A stretch of 64,000 nt of DNA, taken from NCBI GenBank assembly GCA_965219015.1, contig CBDCNH010000011.1:124001-188000 (forward strand). The letters are read 5' to 3'. Positions 18,470 to 27,411 of this stretch are shown here, piece after piece. The translations under genes and the position numbers were made by a program. Below the pieces are notes generated by a model, which was given only the letters and a program-made list of their open reading frames with translations, had not been told where the DNA came from and ran no database searches. Origin of the DNA: CBDCNH01 sp965219015 (GTDB lineage: Bacteria; Pseudomonadota; Alphaproteobacteria; Rhodobacterales; Rhodobacteraceae). Position 1 is the first letter of the stretch, and each line of letters opens with the position of its first letter.

Positions 18470-19416
18470 TCCGGCTCACAGGCTTTACCGGGCGTCACCG
18501 CTGGATCTGGGCGGCCCTCTGCGTGCTCACGCTCTGGCTGGTGCTCTCGCTCGGCTCGGACCGTTTCACCCTCGCCAGCCTCGCCGGCATCGCGCGCTCG
18601 GCCTCGTTCCTGACGATCGTCGCGCTGGGGCAGATGTTCGTCATCGCCACCGGCCGCGGCAACATCGACCTGTCGGTGGCGAGCGTCGTCACCCTCTCGG
18701 CCTTCATCACCGTCACCCTCTCGGGCGGGCAGGACGCCGGCCTGCCGCTGGCCCTCGGCGCAGCACTCGCCGCGGGCCTCGCGGTCGGGGCGGTCAACGC
18801 CGTCCTCGTCGTCCGCCTGGGCATCGCCGCGATGATCGCCACGCTGGCGACCGGCTACCTCCTCGCCACGGCCACGCTCCTCGTCAACCGCACCGTCCGC
18901 GGCTTCGGCACCCCGCCCTCGCTCGGCTGGCTGGCCAGCGGATCGATCGGCGGCATCCCGGCGATCCTCGTGCTCGCCCTCCTCGCCACCGCCGCCGCCG
19001 GCCTCGCGCTGCGCCGCCTCGCCTTCGGCCGGAAGCTCTCCGCCACCGGCCAGAACGCCCGTGCCGCCGACTTCGCCGGCATCCGCACCGGGGCCGTCAC
19101 CACAACTGCCTTCCTGATCAGCGGCCTTGCCGCCGCCCTCGCGGGAGCCCTCCTCTCAGCCTATGCCGGAGGCGCCTTTCTCGACATGGGTGCGCCCTAC
19201 CTGCTGCAATCGGTCGGCGCCGTGGTCCTTGGCGGCTCGCTCATCTTCGGCGGCCGCTCCACCGCGCTCGGCACCTTTCTCGGCTCGGTCCTCCTGATCC
19301 TCGTCGTCTCGACCATGCAGGTCTGGCGCCTGCCGCAGGGCATGCAGGACATCATCCAGGGGCTGCTCATCATCGGCATGCTCGCCCTCGCCGTCACGCG
19401 CGGGAGGCCGGCATGA
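18466..19416 (+). CDS. Sugar ABC transporter permease, importer 2
   Basis: RbsC-type inner-membrane permease of 316 aa, including MFVIATGRGNIDLSVAS and AVVLGGSLIFGG. The ATG overlaps the stop of the fused ATPase-permease, and GGGAGG lies 7 nt upstream. It supplies the second half of the membrane channel beside the permease domain fused to the ATPase. Its own stop overlaps the GntR start. Confidence 0.92.
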   Translation: MIRLTGFTGRHRWIWAALCVLTLWLVLSLGSDRFTLASLAGIARSASFLTIVALGQMFVIATGRGNIDLSVASVVTLSAFITVTLSGGQDAGLPLALGAALAAGLAVGAVNAVLVVRLGIAAMIATLATGYLLATATLLVNRTVRGFGTPPSLGWLASGSIGGIPAILVLALLATAAAGLALRRLAFGRKLSATGQNARAADFAGIRTGAVTTTAFLISGLAAALAGALLSAYAGGAFLDMGAPYLLQSVGAVVLGGSLIFGGRSTALGTFLGSVLLILVVSTMQVWRLPQGMQDIIQGLLIIGMLALAVTRGRPA

Positions 19417-20180
19417 CAGCTCCCGATTGGCAGCCGCCGCCGGGACGGGTAGAGGGCCACGGCATGGACCAGCAGAACGAACCCATCAAGCGCCGCAAGC
19501 TCTCGGACGAGGTGCAGTCGCGCCTCCTCGCCCTGATCTCGGTCGGCCGGCTCGAGCCCGGCGCAGCCCTGCCCTCCGAACGCGAGCTGATGTCCGAATA
19601 CCAGGTCGGACGCCCGGCGATCCGCGAGGCGATGCAGAACCTGCAGCGCATGGGCCTCGTCGAGATCAAGCACGGCGAGCGCCCCCGCGTCGGCCAGCCC
19701 AACCTCGAGGCGCTGATCGAGCCGATGGCGCTCGGGATGCATCATGTCCTGACCCATTCCGCCTCGACGATGGAGCACCTGAAGGAGGCCCGCGTGGTCT
19801 TCGAGTGCCAGATGGTCGCCATCGCCGCCGCGCAGGCCAGACCCGCCGACCTCGAGCGGCTCGAGGCGGTCCTCGGCCGCCAGGAAGGCCAGCGCGCCGA
19901 CCCGGCCGTGTTCCTGGCCCTCGACGGACAGTTCCACGTCGAGATCGCCGCCATCAGCGGCAACCCGATCTTCCTCGCCGTGTCCCGGGCGATCTTCGAC
20001 TGGCTAGCCCGCTTCCATGTCGATATGGTACGCAAGCGCGGCGCCGAGCACCTGACGCTCTCCGAACATCGCACCATCCTCGAGACGATCCGCGCCGGGG
20101 ATGTCGCCGCCGCGCAAGCCGCGATGCGCGACCACCTGTTGCGCGCCAACGCCCTCTATCGCCAGGACAGCATCGGCTGA
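19413..20180 (+). CDS. GntR/FadR-family regulator, NanR-like
   Basis: Protein of 255 aa. An N-terminal winged helix (KLSDEVQSRLLALI, LPSERELMSEYQVGRPAIRE) is followed by an all-helical FCD ligand domain with metal-ligand-type histidines (LDGQFHVEIAA, LSEHRTILETI). HGERPRV after the recognition wing resembles NanR. The first ATG overlaps the permease stop and has GGGAGG 6 nt upstream; an ATG at 19464 is an alternative. Such proteins usually repress sugar-acid catabolism and release DNA on binding a pathway intermediate. It probably controls both apiose operons through the palindrome at 14900-14914. Confidence 0.87.
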   Translation: MTAPDWQPPPGRVEGHGMDQQNEPIKRRKLSDEVQSRLLALISVGRLEPGAALPSERELMSEYQVGRPAIREAMQNLQRMGLVEIKHGERPRVGQPNLEALIEPMALGMHHVLTHSASTMEHLKEARVVFECQMVAIAAAQARPADLERLEAVLGRQEGQRADPAVFLALDGQFHVEIAAISGNPIFLAVSRAIFDWLARFHVDMVRKRGAEHLTLSEHRTILETIRAGDVAAAQAAMRDHLLRANALYRQDSIG

Positions 20181-20539
20181 CGACGCAGCGTCGCCGTTCG
20201 GCCGGCGTGGTGCGGTCACCGGGCAACGCCCGACCAGGTCGCACGAGCGCCCTGCGCCACAAGGCGCGCGTCGTCACGCCTCGCCTCGGTTCCCTGACGG
20301 GCCGGGAACGGTTGCGGCCTGGTGCGTCGCGACACCACGAGGGGAATGCCCGGTCCCATTGTTGCGGTTCGTGTCGCTCTCATGGCCGGGAACCCCGGTG
20401 TCGCGGCGGAGCACGCTGGCATCACCGCCACCGCGGCACCGACGGACCTGCGCGTGGCGCCCGGACGGCTGTCGGGCCGATGCGGATTGCCCCCGCGCGC
20501 CGCCGCGCGGTATGGCTTGCGGCAACTCGGGAGGGCGGC
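20181..20539. other. Intergenic stretch between apiose island and mmsA
   Basis: No convincing gene. It contains an imperfect inverted repeat with arms GCGACACC (20329-20336) and GGTGTCGC (20397-20404). Codon preference changes across it: genes to the left favour GCC/CTG, genes to the right favour GCG/CTC. It probably marks the edge of the acquired segment, but no tRNA, integrase or clear attachment site is visible. The mmsA promoter must lie near its right end. Confidence 0.4.
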
Positions 20540-22042
20540 ATGGCGGACATCACGCACTGGATCGGCGGCAAGGCGGTCGCGGGCACATCGGACGAGAGCC
20601 AGGCGGTGTGGGATCCCGCGACCGGGCGGGAGGCGGCGCGGGTGCCGCTCGGCGGGGCGGCGGAGGTGGACGCGGCCGTCGGGGCGGCCCGCGCGGCCTG
20701 GCCCGCCTGGGCCGCGACCCCGGCGCTCCGGCGCGCGCGCGTGCTCGACCGCTTCTGCCGCATCCTCTGGGACCGCGCCGACACGCTCGCGCGCGCGATC
20801 TCCGCCGAGCACGGCAAGACGCACGACGACGCGATGGGCGAGGTCACGCGCGGCATCGAGGTCGTCGAGTTCGCGACCGGCGCGCCGCACCTCCTGAAGG
20901 GCGAGTTCTCCGAGAACGTCGGCACCGGCGTCGACAGCATCTCGGTCCGCCAGCCGCTCGGCGTCTGCGCCGGGATCACGCCCTTCAACTTCCCCGCGAT
21001 GGTGCCGCTCTGGATGTTCCCGCTGGCGCTCGCGGCGGGCAACACGTTCGTGCTGAAGCCCTCCGAGCGCGACCCCTCCGCCGCGCTGCTGCTGGCCCGC
21101 TGGCTGACCGAAGCGGGCCTGCCGGACGGCGCGTTCAACGTCGTGCAGGGCGGCCGTGCGGCGGTGGAGGCGATCCTCGCGCACCCGGAGATCAAGGCGG
21201 TGAGCTTCGTCGGCTCGACCGCCATCGCCGAGACGATCTACCGGACGGGCACCGCGGCCGGCAAGCGCGTGCAGGCGCTCGGCGGCGCCAAGAACCACAT
21301 GGTCGTGATGCCCGACGCCGACCTCGACATGGCGGCCGCGGCGCTGATGGGCGCGGCGTTCGGCTCGGCGGGCGAGCGCTGCATGGCGATCTCGGTCGCG
21401 GTGCCGGTGACGGACGCGGTGGCCGACGCGCTGGTCGACCGGCTCGCGCCGATGATCCGCGCGCTGAAGATCGGGCCGGCGTCGGAGCCCGGCTCCGAGA
21501 TGGGGCCGCTGGTGACGGCGGAGGCGCTGGCGCGCGTGCAGGGCGCCATCGACGCGGGCGAGGCCGAGGGCGCGGAGGTGGTGGTCGACGGGCGCGGCTT
21601 CCGGCAGGACATGCAGGGCTGCGAGGACGGGTTCTTCATCGGCGGCACGCTCCTCGACCGCGTGACGCCCGAGATGAGCGTCTGGCGCGACGAGATCTTC
21701 GGCCCCGTCCTCGCGGTCGTTCGCCGCCCCGACTACGCCGCGGCGCTCGACCTCATCCACCGCCACCCCTACGCCAACGGCACCGCGATCTTCACCCGCG
21801 ACGGCGACACCGCGCGCGCCTTTGCCGAGGCCGTGGAGGTCGGCATGGTCGGCGTCAACGTGCCGATCCCGGTGCCGATGGCGTTCCATTCCTTCGGCGG
21901 CTGGAAGGCCTCGATCTTCGGCGACCACGCGATCTACGGCCCCGAGGGCCTGCGCTTCTATACCCGCCTCAAGACCACGACGACGCGCTGGCCGAAGGGC
22001 CTGCGGGCCGACCCGGAGTTCACCATGCCGGTGATGCGCTAG
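20540..22042 (+). CDS. mmsA: CoA-acylating methylmalonate/malonate-semialdehyde dehydrogenase
   Basis: Protein of 500 aa, the usual family length. It has the class hallmarks ITPFNFPAMVPLWMFP (148-161), FVGSTAIAE and the catalytic cysteine C281 in GSAGERCMA, and it ends with KTTTTRWP as in MmsA/IolA. It oxidises malonate semialdehyde or methylmalonate semialdehyde to acetyl-CoA or propionyl-CoA with NAD+ and CoA. Here it probably finishes uracil/thymine breakdown, because dihydropyrimidinase, carbamoyl hydrolase and a beta-alanine-type aminotransferase are encoded about 15 kb away. GGGAGG lies shortly before the ATG. Confidence 0.93.
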   Translation: MADITHWIGGKAVAGTSDESQAVWDPATGREAARVPLGGAAEVDAAVGAARAAWPAWAATPALRRARVLDRFCRILWDRADTLARAISAEHGKTHDDAMGEVTRGIEVVEFATGAPHLLKGEFSENVGTGVDSISVRQPLGVCAGITPFNFPAMVPLWMFPLALAAGNTFVLKPSERDPSAALLLARWLTEAGLPDGAFNVVQGGRAAVEAILAHPEIKAVSFVGSTAIAETIYRTGTAAGKRVQALGGAKNHMVVMPDADLDMAAAALMGAAFGSAGERCMAISVAVPVTDAVADALVDRLAPMIRALKIGPASEPGSEMGPLVTAEALARVQGAIDAGEAEGAEVVVDGRGFRQDMQGCEDGFFIGGTLLDRVTPEMSVWRDEIFGPVLAVVRRPDYAAALDLIHRHPYANGTAIFTRDGDTARAFAEAVEVGMVGVNVPIPVPMAFHSFGGWKASIFGDHAIYGPEGLRFYTRLKTTTTRWPKGLRADPEFTMPVMR

Positions 22043-22402
22043 CCGGGCGGCGCGGCGCACGCGGGAGAAGGCGCGCGCCGAGATCCGCAGCGGGCACGGA
22101 TCGCTCCGGGACCGGCAGCGGGGCGGTCCGCCCCTCGGCCACCTTCTCGATGGCGCGCGACGTCCCGGAGGCGGAGCGAGGCCCCGCATGACGGATTTCT
22201 CGACGACGACCGCGAGCGTACCGGCCGCGCATGGTTCTTCGATGCGGGCAGTCTCGCCAAGCCGAGACGGACGGGCACCTGCTGCCGAACATCCTCGCCG
22301 ATGCCGCGCGGACCGCCTTCCCGGCCGGGGACATCGCTCGGCTCACAGCGACGCACGCCGCGTTCGAGGCGAGGTCCGCGCGCGACGGCCGACGGCACGG
22401 CG
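22043..22402. other. Intergenic region, possible gene remnant
   Basis: No intact gene. Two frames carry pieces with protein-like composition that join by a frameshift near 22258: RERTGRAWFFDAGSLAK, then GHLLPNILADAARTAF. This suggests a decayed plus-strand gene of unknown family. Nothing else is recognisable. Confidence 0.25.
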
Positions 22403-23143
22403 CTACGGCAGCACCGCGCGCACCTTTTCGGCGACCGCGGCGCCAAGCGTCCGTTCGGCGTCGGCGCTGAGGTGGACGCCGTCCACGCCGTCGGTCGAGA
22501 TCGCGGCGCCGGCGTCGAGGAAGGCGGCGCCCGCGGCGTCGGCGACGGCCTTGTAGGCGGCGGCGAGGCCCGCGGAGCGCGCGACGCCGGTGTCGCCCTC
22601 GAAGGTCTCCGAGAACACGTTCTGCGGCCCCATCTTCGGCGGCGCGACGAGCAGCACCTTCGGCGCGCCGTAGCTGTACCAGCCGCCGCCGAACATCTCG
22701 CCCGAGCCCTGCGCGATGGCGACGAGGTGCCCCGCGCCGAGTGCGATCTCGAACGGCGTGCGGTGGAACACGGCCTTGGTGTCGTTGGTGCCGAGCATGA
22801 TGACCACGAGGTCGAGCGGCATCTGCGCGGCGAGTGCGGCGGGGAAGTAGTCCGCGCCGTTGAGGCCGGCTCCGGTCATCGGCGCGCCGGGGTCGTCCAC
22901 GTCGGTGGTGCGGCCGCTCAGGGCGTCCGTGACGACCTCGTAGCCGGGCCCGAGCGCCTCTGCCATCACGTCGGGCCAGCGGTCGGCGGCGTCGTAGCGC
23001 GTCGTAGGCGTGCCCTCGGCGACGGGCTTCCAGCCCCAGGAGATCGAGTCGCCGAACACCAGCACGCGCTTCGGCGCGGCATCGGCGGCGACGGCCGAGG
23101 CACTCAGCAGGGCAGCGATCAGCAGCGTTCGCAGGGTTTGCAT
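22403..23143 (-). CDS. Secreted GDSL/SGNH-family esterase
   Basis: Protein of 246 aa with a clear signal peptide (MQTLRTLLIAALLSASAVA, cleavage near DAAPK). The SGNH catalytic blocks follow: VFGDSISWGW (nucleophile Ser), the Gly of block II, MLGTNDTKAVF (Asn) and DGVHLSADAE (Asp/His). These enzymes hydrolyse carboxylic esters in the periplasm or outside the cell; arylesterase-like relatives have this size. A GGGAGGATGCC ribosome site precedes the ATG. It stands alone, with nothing to indicate the substrate. Confidence 0.85.
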   Translation of the reverse strand: MQTLRTLLIAALLSASAVAADAAPKRVLVFGDSISWGWKPVAEGTPTTRYDAADRWPDVMAEALGPGYEVVTDALSGRTTDVDDPGAPMTGAGLNGADYFPAALAAQMPLDLVVIMLGTNDTKAVFHRTPFEIALGAGHLVAIAQGSGEMFGGGWYSYGAPKVLLVAPPKMGPQNVFSETFEGDTGVARSAGLAAAYKAVADAAGAAFLDAGAAISTDGVDGVHLSADAERTLGAAVAEKVRAVLP

Positions 23144-23229
23144 GGCATCCTCCCGGGGTTGATCGAGCCCCCGGATCTCGCGTCCGGGCGGCGCCGCGCG
23201 ATTGGGCGGCCGATCCGCGCCGCTGTCAA

Positions 23230-24879
23230 TCAGCGGTTCGCGCGCGCGACGAGCGCCACGGCGACAAGGCCCGTCAGCGTGACGAGGAGCGCCGCGGGCG
23301 CGGCGTCGCCGAGGTTCTCGAGGCTCGCCTTCTCGTGTACCCGCGTCGCCAGCGTCTCGTAGTCGAAGGGCCGGAGCAGCATCGTCGCGGGCAGCTCCTT
23401 CACCCCGTCGACGAAGACGAGGAGCAGCGCCGTCAGCACCGATCCGCGGATGAGCGGCAGATGGACCGCGCGCAGCGTGGCGCCGGGGCTGCGGCCGAGC
23501 GACCGCGCGGCGAGCCCGAGGCTCGGCGGGATGCGCCCGAAGGCGGCGTCGACGGCGCCCTGCCCGATGGCGAAGAAGCGCACGACATAGGCCATCACGA
23601 TCCCCGCCGCGGTGCCGGTGACGAGGAGGCCGGGGTCGCGGCCGGTAAGCGCCAGCACGAGGTCCGCGACGCGGTGGTCGAGGGCGGCCATCGGGATCAG
23701 GATGCCGACCGCGAGCACCGCGCCGGGGGCGGCGTAGCCGATCACCGTCGCGGGCAGGAGGAGCCGCGGCAGCCGGCGGCCCGCGACGCGGATGCCCCAG
23801 ACGAGGAACACCGCCGCCGCCACGGTGAGCACGGCCGCGGCGCCCGCGACGGTGGCGGTGTGGACGAAGGCCTCGCCGAGGTCGGGCGAGAGCCACGCCT
23901 CCGAGCCCGCCGCATGGCCCGCCATCACCGCCACCGGCACGACGAAGCCCGCGGCGAACGGCAGCGCGCAGGCGGCCGTCGCGAGCCAGCCCCGCGCGCC
24001 CGCGATGCGCTGGGGGGCGACGGGCCGCTGCGCGCGGCTGAGCCGGTAGTAGCGCTGCCGGCGGCGCGCGATCCGCTCGGCCGCGACGAGCGCGAGGATC
24101 ACGCCGAGGATGACGAGCGAGAGCTGCGCCGCCCCGCCCGCGTTGCCGCCCGAGAGCCAGACCGAGAAGATGCCGGTCGTCAGCGTCTGCACCCCGAAGT
24201 AGTCCACGACGCCGAAGTCGTTGACCGTCTCCATCATCGCGAGCGCGGTGCCCGCGGCGATGGCGGGGCGCGCGAGCGGCAGCCCGACGCTGAGGACCAT
24301 GCGCCACGGCCCCGCGCCGAGCGCCCGCGCGACCTCGTAGGCGGTGCCCGACTGCTCGCGAAAGGCCGCGCGCGCAAGGAGGTAGACGTAAGGATAGGTC
24401 GCCGCGCCCAGGACCGCGACGGCGAGGCCGCGCGAGCGCACGGCGGGGAACCAGTAGTCGCGCGCCGAGGTCCAGCCGAAGGCGGCGCGGAGGCCGGTCT
24501 GCACCGGGCCTGCGTAGTCGAGGAAGTCGACGAGCGCGTAGGCCCCGACGTAGGCCGGCACCGCGAGGGGCGCGAGGAGGAGCACGGTCAGCACGCGCGA
24601 GCCCGGAAAGCGGTACATCGTCACGAGCCAGGCCGTGCCGGTGCCCGCGACCGCCGCGAGCGCGCCCGCCCCGCCCGCCATCAGGAGCGTGTTCCCGAGG
24701 TAGCGCGGCAGCACCGTCGCCGCGAGATGCGGCCAGACGTTCTCCGCGGGCGTCAGCGCCAGCACCGCGACGGCGGCGATGGGCAGGAGCACGAACGCCG
24801 CGATGGCGAGCGCCCCCGCCGACCACGGGTCGGGGCGCGGCAGGTGCAGGCGGGAAACCTGAGCGTTCTGGTCGGTCAT
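23230..24879 (-). CDS. Iron(III)-type ABC transporter permease (FbpB/SfuB family)
   Basis: Protein of 549 aa with two repeated binding-protein-dependent permease domains, about 12 membrane segments in total. EVARALGAGPWRMVLSVGLPLARPAI in the first half and LGLAARSLGRSPGATLRAV in the second are the EAA loops that contact the ATPase; they are partial quotes of the two loops. This tandem layout is typical of FbpB, which moves Fe(III) across the inner membrane. No binding protein or ATPase gene lies next to it, so it is an orphan here and its partners must be elsewhere. Confidence 0.88.
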   Translation of the reverse strand: MTDQNAQVSRLHLPRPDPWSAGALAIAAFVLLPIAAVAVLALTPAENVWPHLAATVLPRYLGNTLLMAGGAGALAAVAGTGTAWLVTMYRFPGSRVLTVLLLAPLAVPAYVGAYALVDFLDYAGPVQTGLRAAFGWTSARDYWFPAVRSRGLAVAVLGAATYPYVYLLARAAFREQSGTAYEVARALGAGPWRMVLSVGLPLARPAIAAGTALAMMETVNDFGVVDYFGVQTLTTGIFSVWLSGGNAGGAAQLSLVILGVILALVAAERIARRRQRYYRLSRAQRPVAPQRIAGARGWLATAACALPFAAGFVVPVAVMAGHAAGSEAWLSPDLGEAFVHTATVAGAAAVLTVAAAVFLVWGIRVAGRRLPRLLLPATVIGYAAPGAVLAVGILIPMAALDHRVADLVLALTGRDPGLLVTGTAAGIVMAYVVRFFAIGQGAVDAAFGRIPPSLGLAARSLGRSPGATLRAVHLPLIRGSVLTALLLVFVDGVKELPATMLLRPFDYETLATRVHEKASLENLGDAAPAALLVTLTGLVAVALVARANR

Positions 24880-24924
24880 GCGCCCTTATGGCGCGGAGCA
24901 CGGCCCGCCGCCAGCGCTGCGGCG

Positions 24925-25143
24925 TCAGTGCCGCACGTCAAGATAGCCCCGCGAGGGCGGCTCCGGCGGCAGGCCGATGTCGCGCCGCAGGTGCGCCGTC
25001 AGCGCCGTCGCCTCGCGCGGGCGCCGGCGCCGCACGAGCGCCAGCGCCGCGGCGCCGAGCACCCGCCAGGCCCCGTGTTCCAGAATGACCGCGTCGATGC
25101 GGCTCCGCGGGCCCGCGCCCGCGATGGTCGGAATGATGTCCAT
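24925..25143 (-). CDS. Small DUF1127-like protein
   Basis: Protein of 72 aa. The C-terminal half (ALTAHLRRDIGLPPEPPSRG) resembles DUF1127, an arginine-rich domain whose core usually reads L-x-D-IG(L). Small DUF1127 proteins in alphaproteobacteria have been linked to RNA turnover and phosphate or stress responses, but no activity can be assigned here. A strong GGGAGG site 6 nt before the ATG supports real translation. Confidence 0.6.
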   Translation of the reverse strand: MDIIPTIAGAGPRSRIDAVILEHGAWRVLGAAALALVRRRRPREATALTAHLRRDIGLPPEPPSRGYLDVRH

Positions 25144-26100
25144 GCTGGTCCTCCCGGCGCGGATGGCGCGCGGGATCCTCTGGCAAAGGGAAGGAACCGG
25201 CCTCTCGCGCGCGGACCTCGGGCCCGTGCGGGTATGGAAAGCCGGAGCGGGTGGTCCGAAGAGCCCTCAGGCCGTCCGGACCGCACACGACATGCGCGGC
25301 GCAAGGCCACGGTGTCGCCGCGAGAGCGCAAACCGAACCGTCATGGAGCGCCTCCCTTGCCGATCTTGCGGATGCGAACGCCGTAGCACATCCGCGCCGC
25401 ATCACCAACATGCATCTCGCATCGGCGCGCAGGGTGGCGCCCCTGAGGTACGCCGGCCACGGTCCGTGGCGCGACGGGCCGCTGATGACGGCGGGACCGC
25501 GCCTCAGCGGCGGCGTCGGGGGCGAGGTCGCGGCAGGCAAGGGGGGAAACGGGGCGCACGGGCTCTACAGGTTCCGGGTCGCCGATGTGCGTGTCGCGAG
25601 GCGGCTGACCGAGGGGCTCTGCGTCCTCGTCGCCTTCATCGCGGCGCCGCTCCGTGCCGCCCTCGTGCCCGACCGGGGAATGTCGTTCGGCTGGGGCCCC
25701 GACCGCCGGTGGGTGTGAACGCCCGTCTTCTTGGCCCGTTCGCCAGGCGTTGACCTCGGCGCGTCGCCGATCGGGCGTTCCGCTCTGGCGACGTCGGGCC
25801 GGCGACCGACGCCGGATCGGGCCAAGCGGGACCGCTGAGCTACAGCTCGGGGGGGTTGAACCGCAGCGCGAACGGGGGGCGACGCCCACGCGCGAGTAGC
25901 GCCCGACCCGGAGTTGACGCCCGCACGGGCGCAGGCGGCATCGCTCGGGGCGGAGCGGCGCGCGGGATCAGGCGCTGGCACGGCTCGATGCGCGCAGGCC
26001 GCGTGTCCGGATAGCGTATCGCGCGACGCTCCCGGCCGGCGGCTCTGCGGCGGCCGTCTTCGCGCCGCTCGGGCCGCCGCCAGCCCCGGGCCGGAGCCGG
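25144..26100. other. Non-coding or decayed stretch
   Basis: No recognisable gene. A 155-codon plus-strand frame (25251-25718) exists, but its composition is unlike neighbouring proteins, it has no ribosome site, and several overlapping frames are equally open, as expected at this GC. The DUF1127 promoter should lie near 25150-25250. The right end merges into the duplicated FliM-like 3' end and repeat array. Confidence 0.35.
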
Positions 26101-26217
26101 GCGTCGGGGCGGGCATCTCCTGGTCGGGAAGCGCCGTGCCGGCCATCTCGGAGCCGGTGAGCCGCACCGCGCAGCGCCCGCGGGTCTGCCCGAGCCGGGC
26201 GTCGACGAGCTTGCGGC
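26101..26217 (-). repeat. Displaced copy of the FliM-like gene's 3' coding end
   Basis: This 117-bp segment aligns without gaps to 27441-27557, inside the 3' end of the FliM/FliN-family gene. By hand I count 107 identical positions. In the matching frame it still encodes RLGQTRGRCAVRLTGSE, against RLGQTRGHRAVRLTGSE in the intact protein. It lies 1340 bp downstream of the original, on the far side of the ~200-bp repeat array. Confidence 0.85.
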
Positions 26218-26411
26218 GGGAACCGGGCCCGATGGCACCCGATCGTCGCACGCAACCGACGCACGACCATGCGCACGGCCTGCGGTCACGGACAGTGTGC
26301 GACAGTCCCGACGGCACAACGCATTGAGCGCCGGTTCGGCGGTGGCACCCGCCACAGGCGGTCGACACCGACCATGCGGCGCGGGCTGCGATCACGGAAG
26401 CCCGCCTAATC

Positions 26412-27411
26412 GACGCGCTGCTCAGGCCGCCGCCAGCCCCGAGCCGGGCTTCGGCGCGCGTGCGGTGGAACCCGGACCCCTCCGCTTGGAGGACCGCGCC
26501 CGGCCACGACGCATGGCCGCCGGTTAGGCGGTGGCACCCGCGAGGCGGGACACCGACCATGCGGCGCGGCCGGCCGCGGGGGCTCGCCTAACCGACGCGC
26601 TGCTCAGGCCGCCGCCTGCCCCGAGCCGGGCTTCGGCGCGCTGGCGGCAGGACCCGGACCCTACCGCTTGGAGGGAGACCGCGTGCGCCGGTCCTGACGG
26701 CACGACGCATGGGCGCAGGTTCGGCGGTGTTACCCGCCGCGGGCGACCGGCGCACGTCTTCGCGGCGCGGGCTTCGGTCGCGGAGGTCGCCGGACCGACG
26801 CGCTGCTCAGACCACCGCCAGCCCCGAGCCGGGCGTCGGCGCGCTTGCGGTGGAACCCGGACCCCGCCGCTTGGGGACTGCGGATGACGGTCCTGCCGGC
26901 ACGACGCATTGGGCGCAGAGTCGGCGGTTGCGACTATTGCAGGCGGCCGACGCACGACCATGCGGCACAGCCTGCGGTCACGGAGGCGGCTAAACCGACG
27001 CGCTGCTCAGGCCGCCGCCAGCCCCGAGCCGGGCGGCGCGCTGGCGGCAGGACCCGGACCCTACCGCTCGGACGGAGACCGCGTGCGCCGGTCCTGACGG
27101 CACGACGCATGGGCGCAGGTTCGGCAGTGTTACCCGTCCGTTGCAGGCGACCGACGCATGGCCGTGCGGCACAGCCTGCGGTCACGGAGGCCGCCTAACC
27201 GACGCGCTGTTCAGGCCGCCGCCAGCCCAGAGCCGAACGGCGCGCTGGTGGCAGGACCCGGACCCTACCGCTTGGAGGGAGACCGCGTGCGACGGGCCTG
27301 ACGGCACGACGCATGGGCGCAGGTTCGGCGGTGTCACCCGCCGCGGGCGACCGGCGCACGACCATGCGGCGCGGGCTGCGGTCGCGAAAGCCCGCCGGAC
27401 CGACGCGCTCA
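26412..27411. repeat. Tandem array of ~200-bp units ending in the FliM-like stop codon
   Basis: Five diverged units begin with GACGCGCT at 26412, 26594, 26797, 26997 and 27201; the same start recurs at 27402, overlapping the FliM-like stop codon (27409-27411). Periods are 182, 203, 200, 204 and 201 bp. Shared blocks include GGACCCGGACCCTACCGCTT, CGGCACGACGCATGGGCGCA and a CGGCGG...CCGCCG hairpin in some units. A partial unit precedes at about 26310-26407. The first part of each unit resembles the gene's terminal codons. No convincing protein is encoded. Confidence 0.85.

Noticed and set aside
20329..20404. Inverted repeat in the island-boundary gap as an attachment site
   Set aside because: No matching copy was found at the other end of the island, and no tRNA or integrase is present, so only the repeat itself is reported.
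25251..25718. 155-codon plus-strand open frame
   Set aside because: No ribosome site, no recognisable domain and composition unlike neighbours; other frames are equally open.
26524..27198. Long open frames on both strands within the ~200-bp repeat array
   Set aside because: Several frames are open at once, as expected at this GC. They have no ribosome sites, and the repeats drift by 1-4 bp, so frames are not kept between units.
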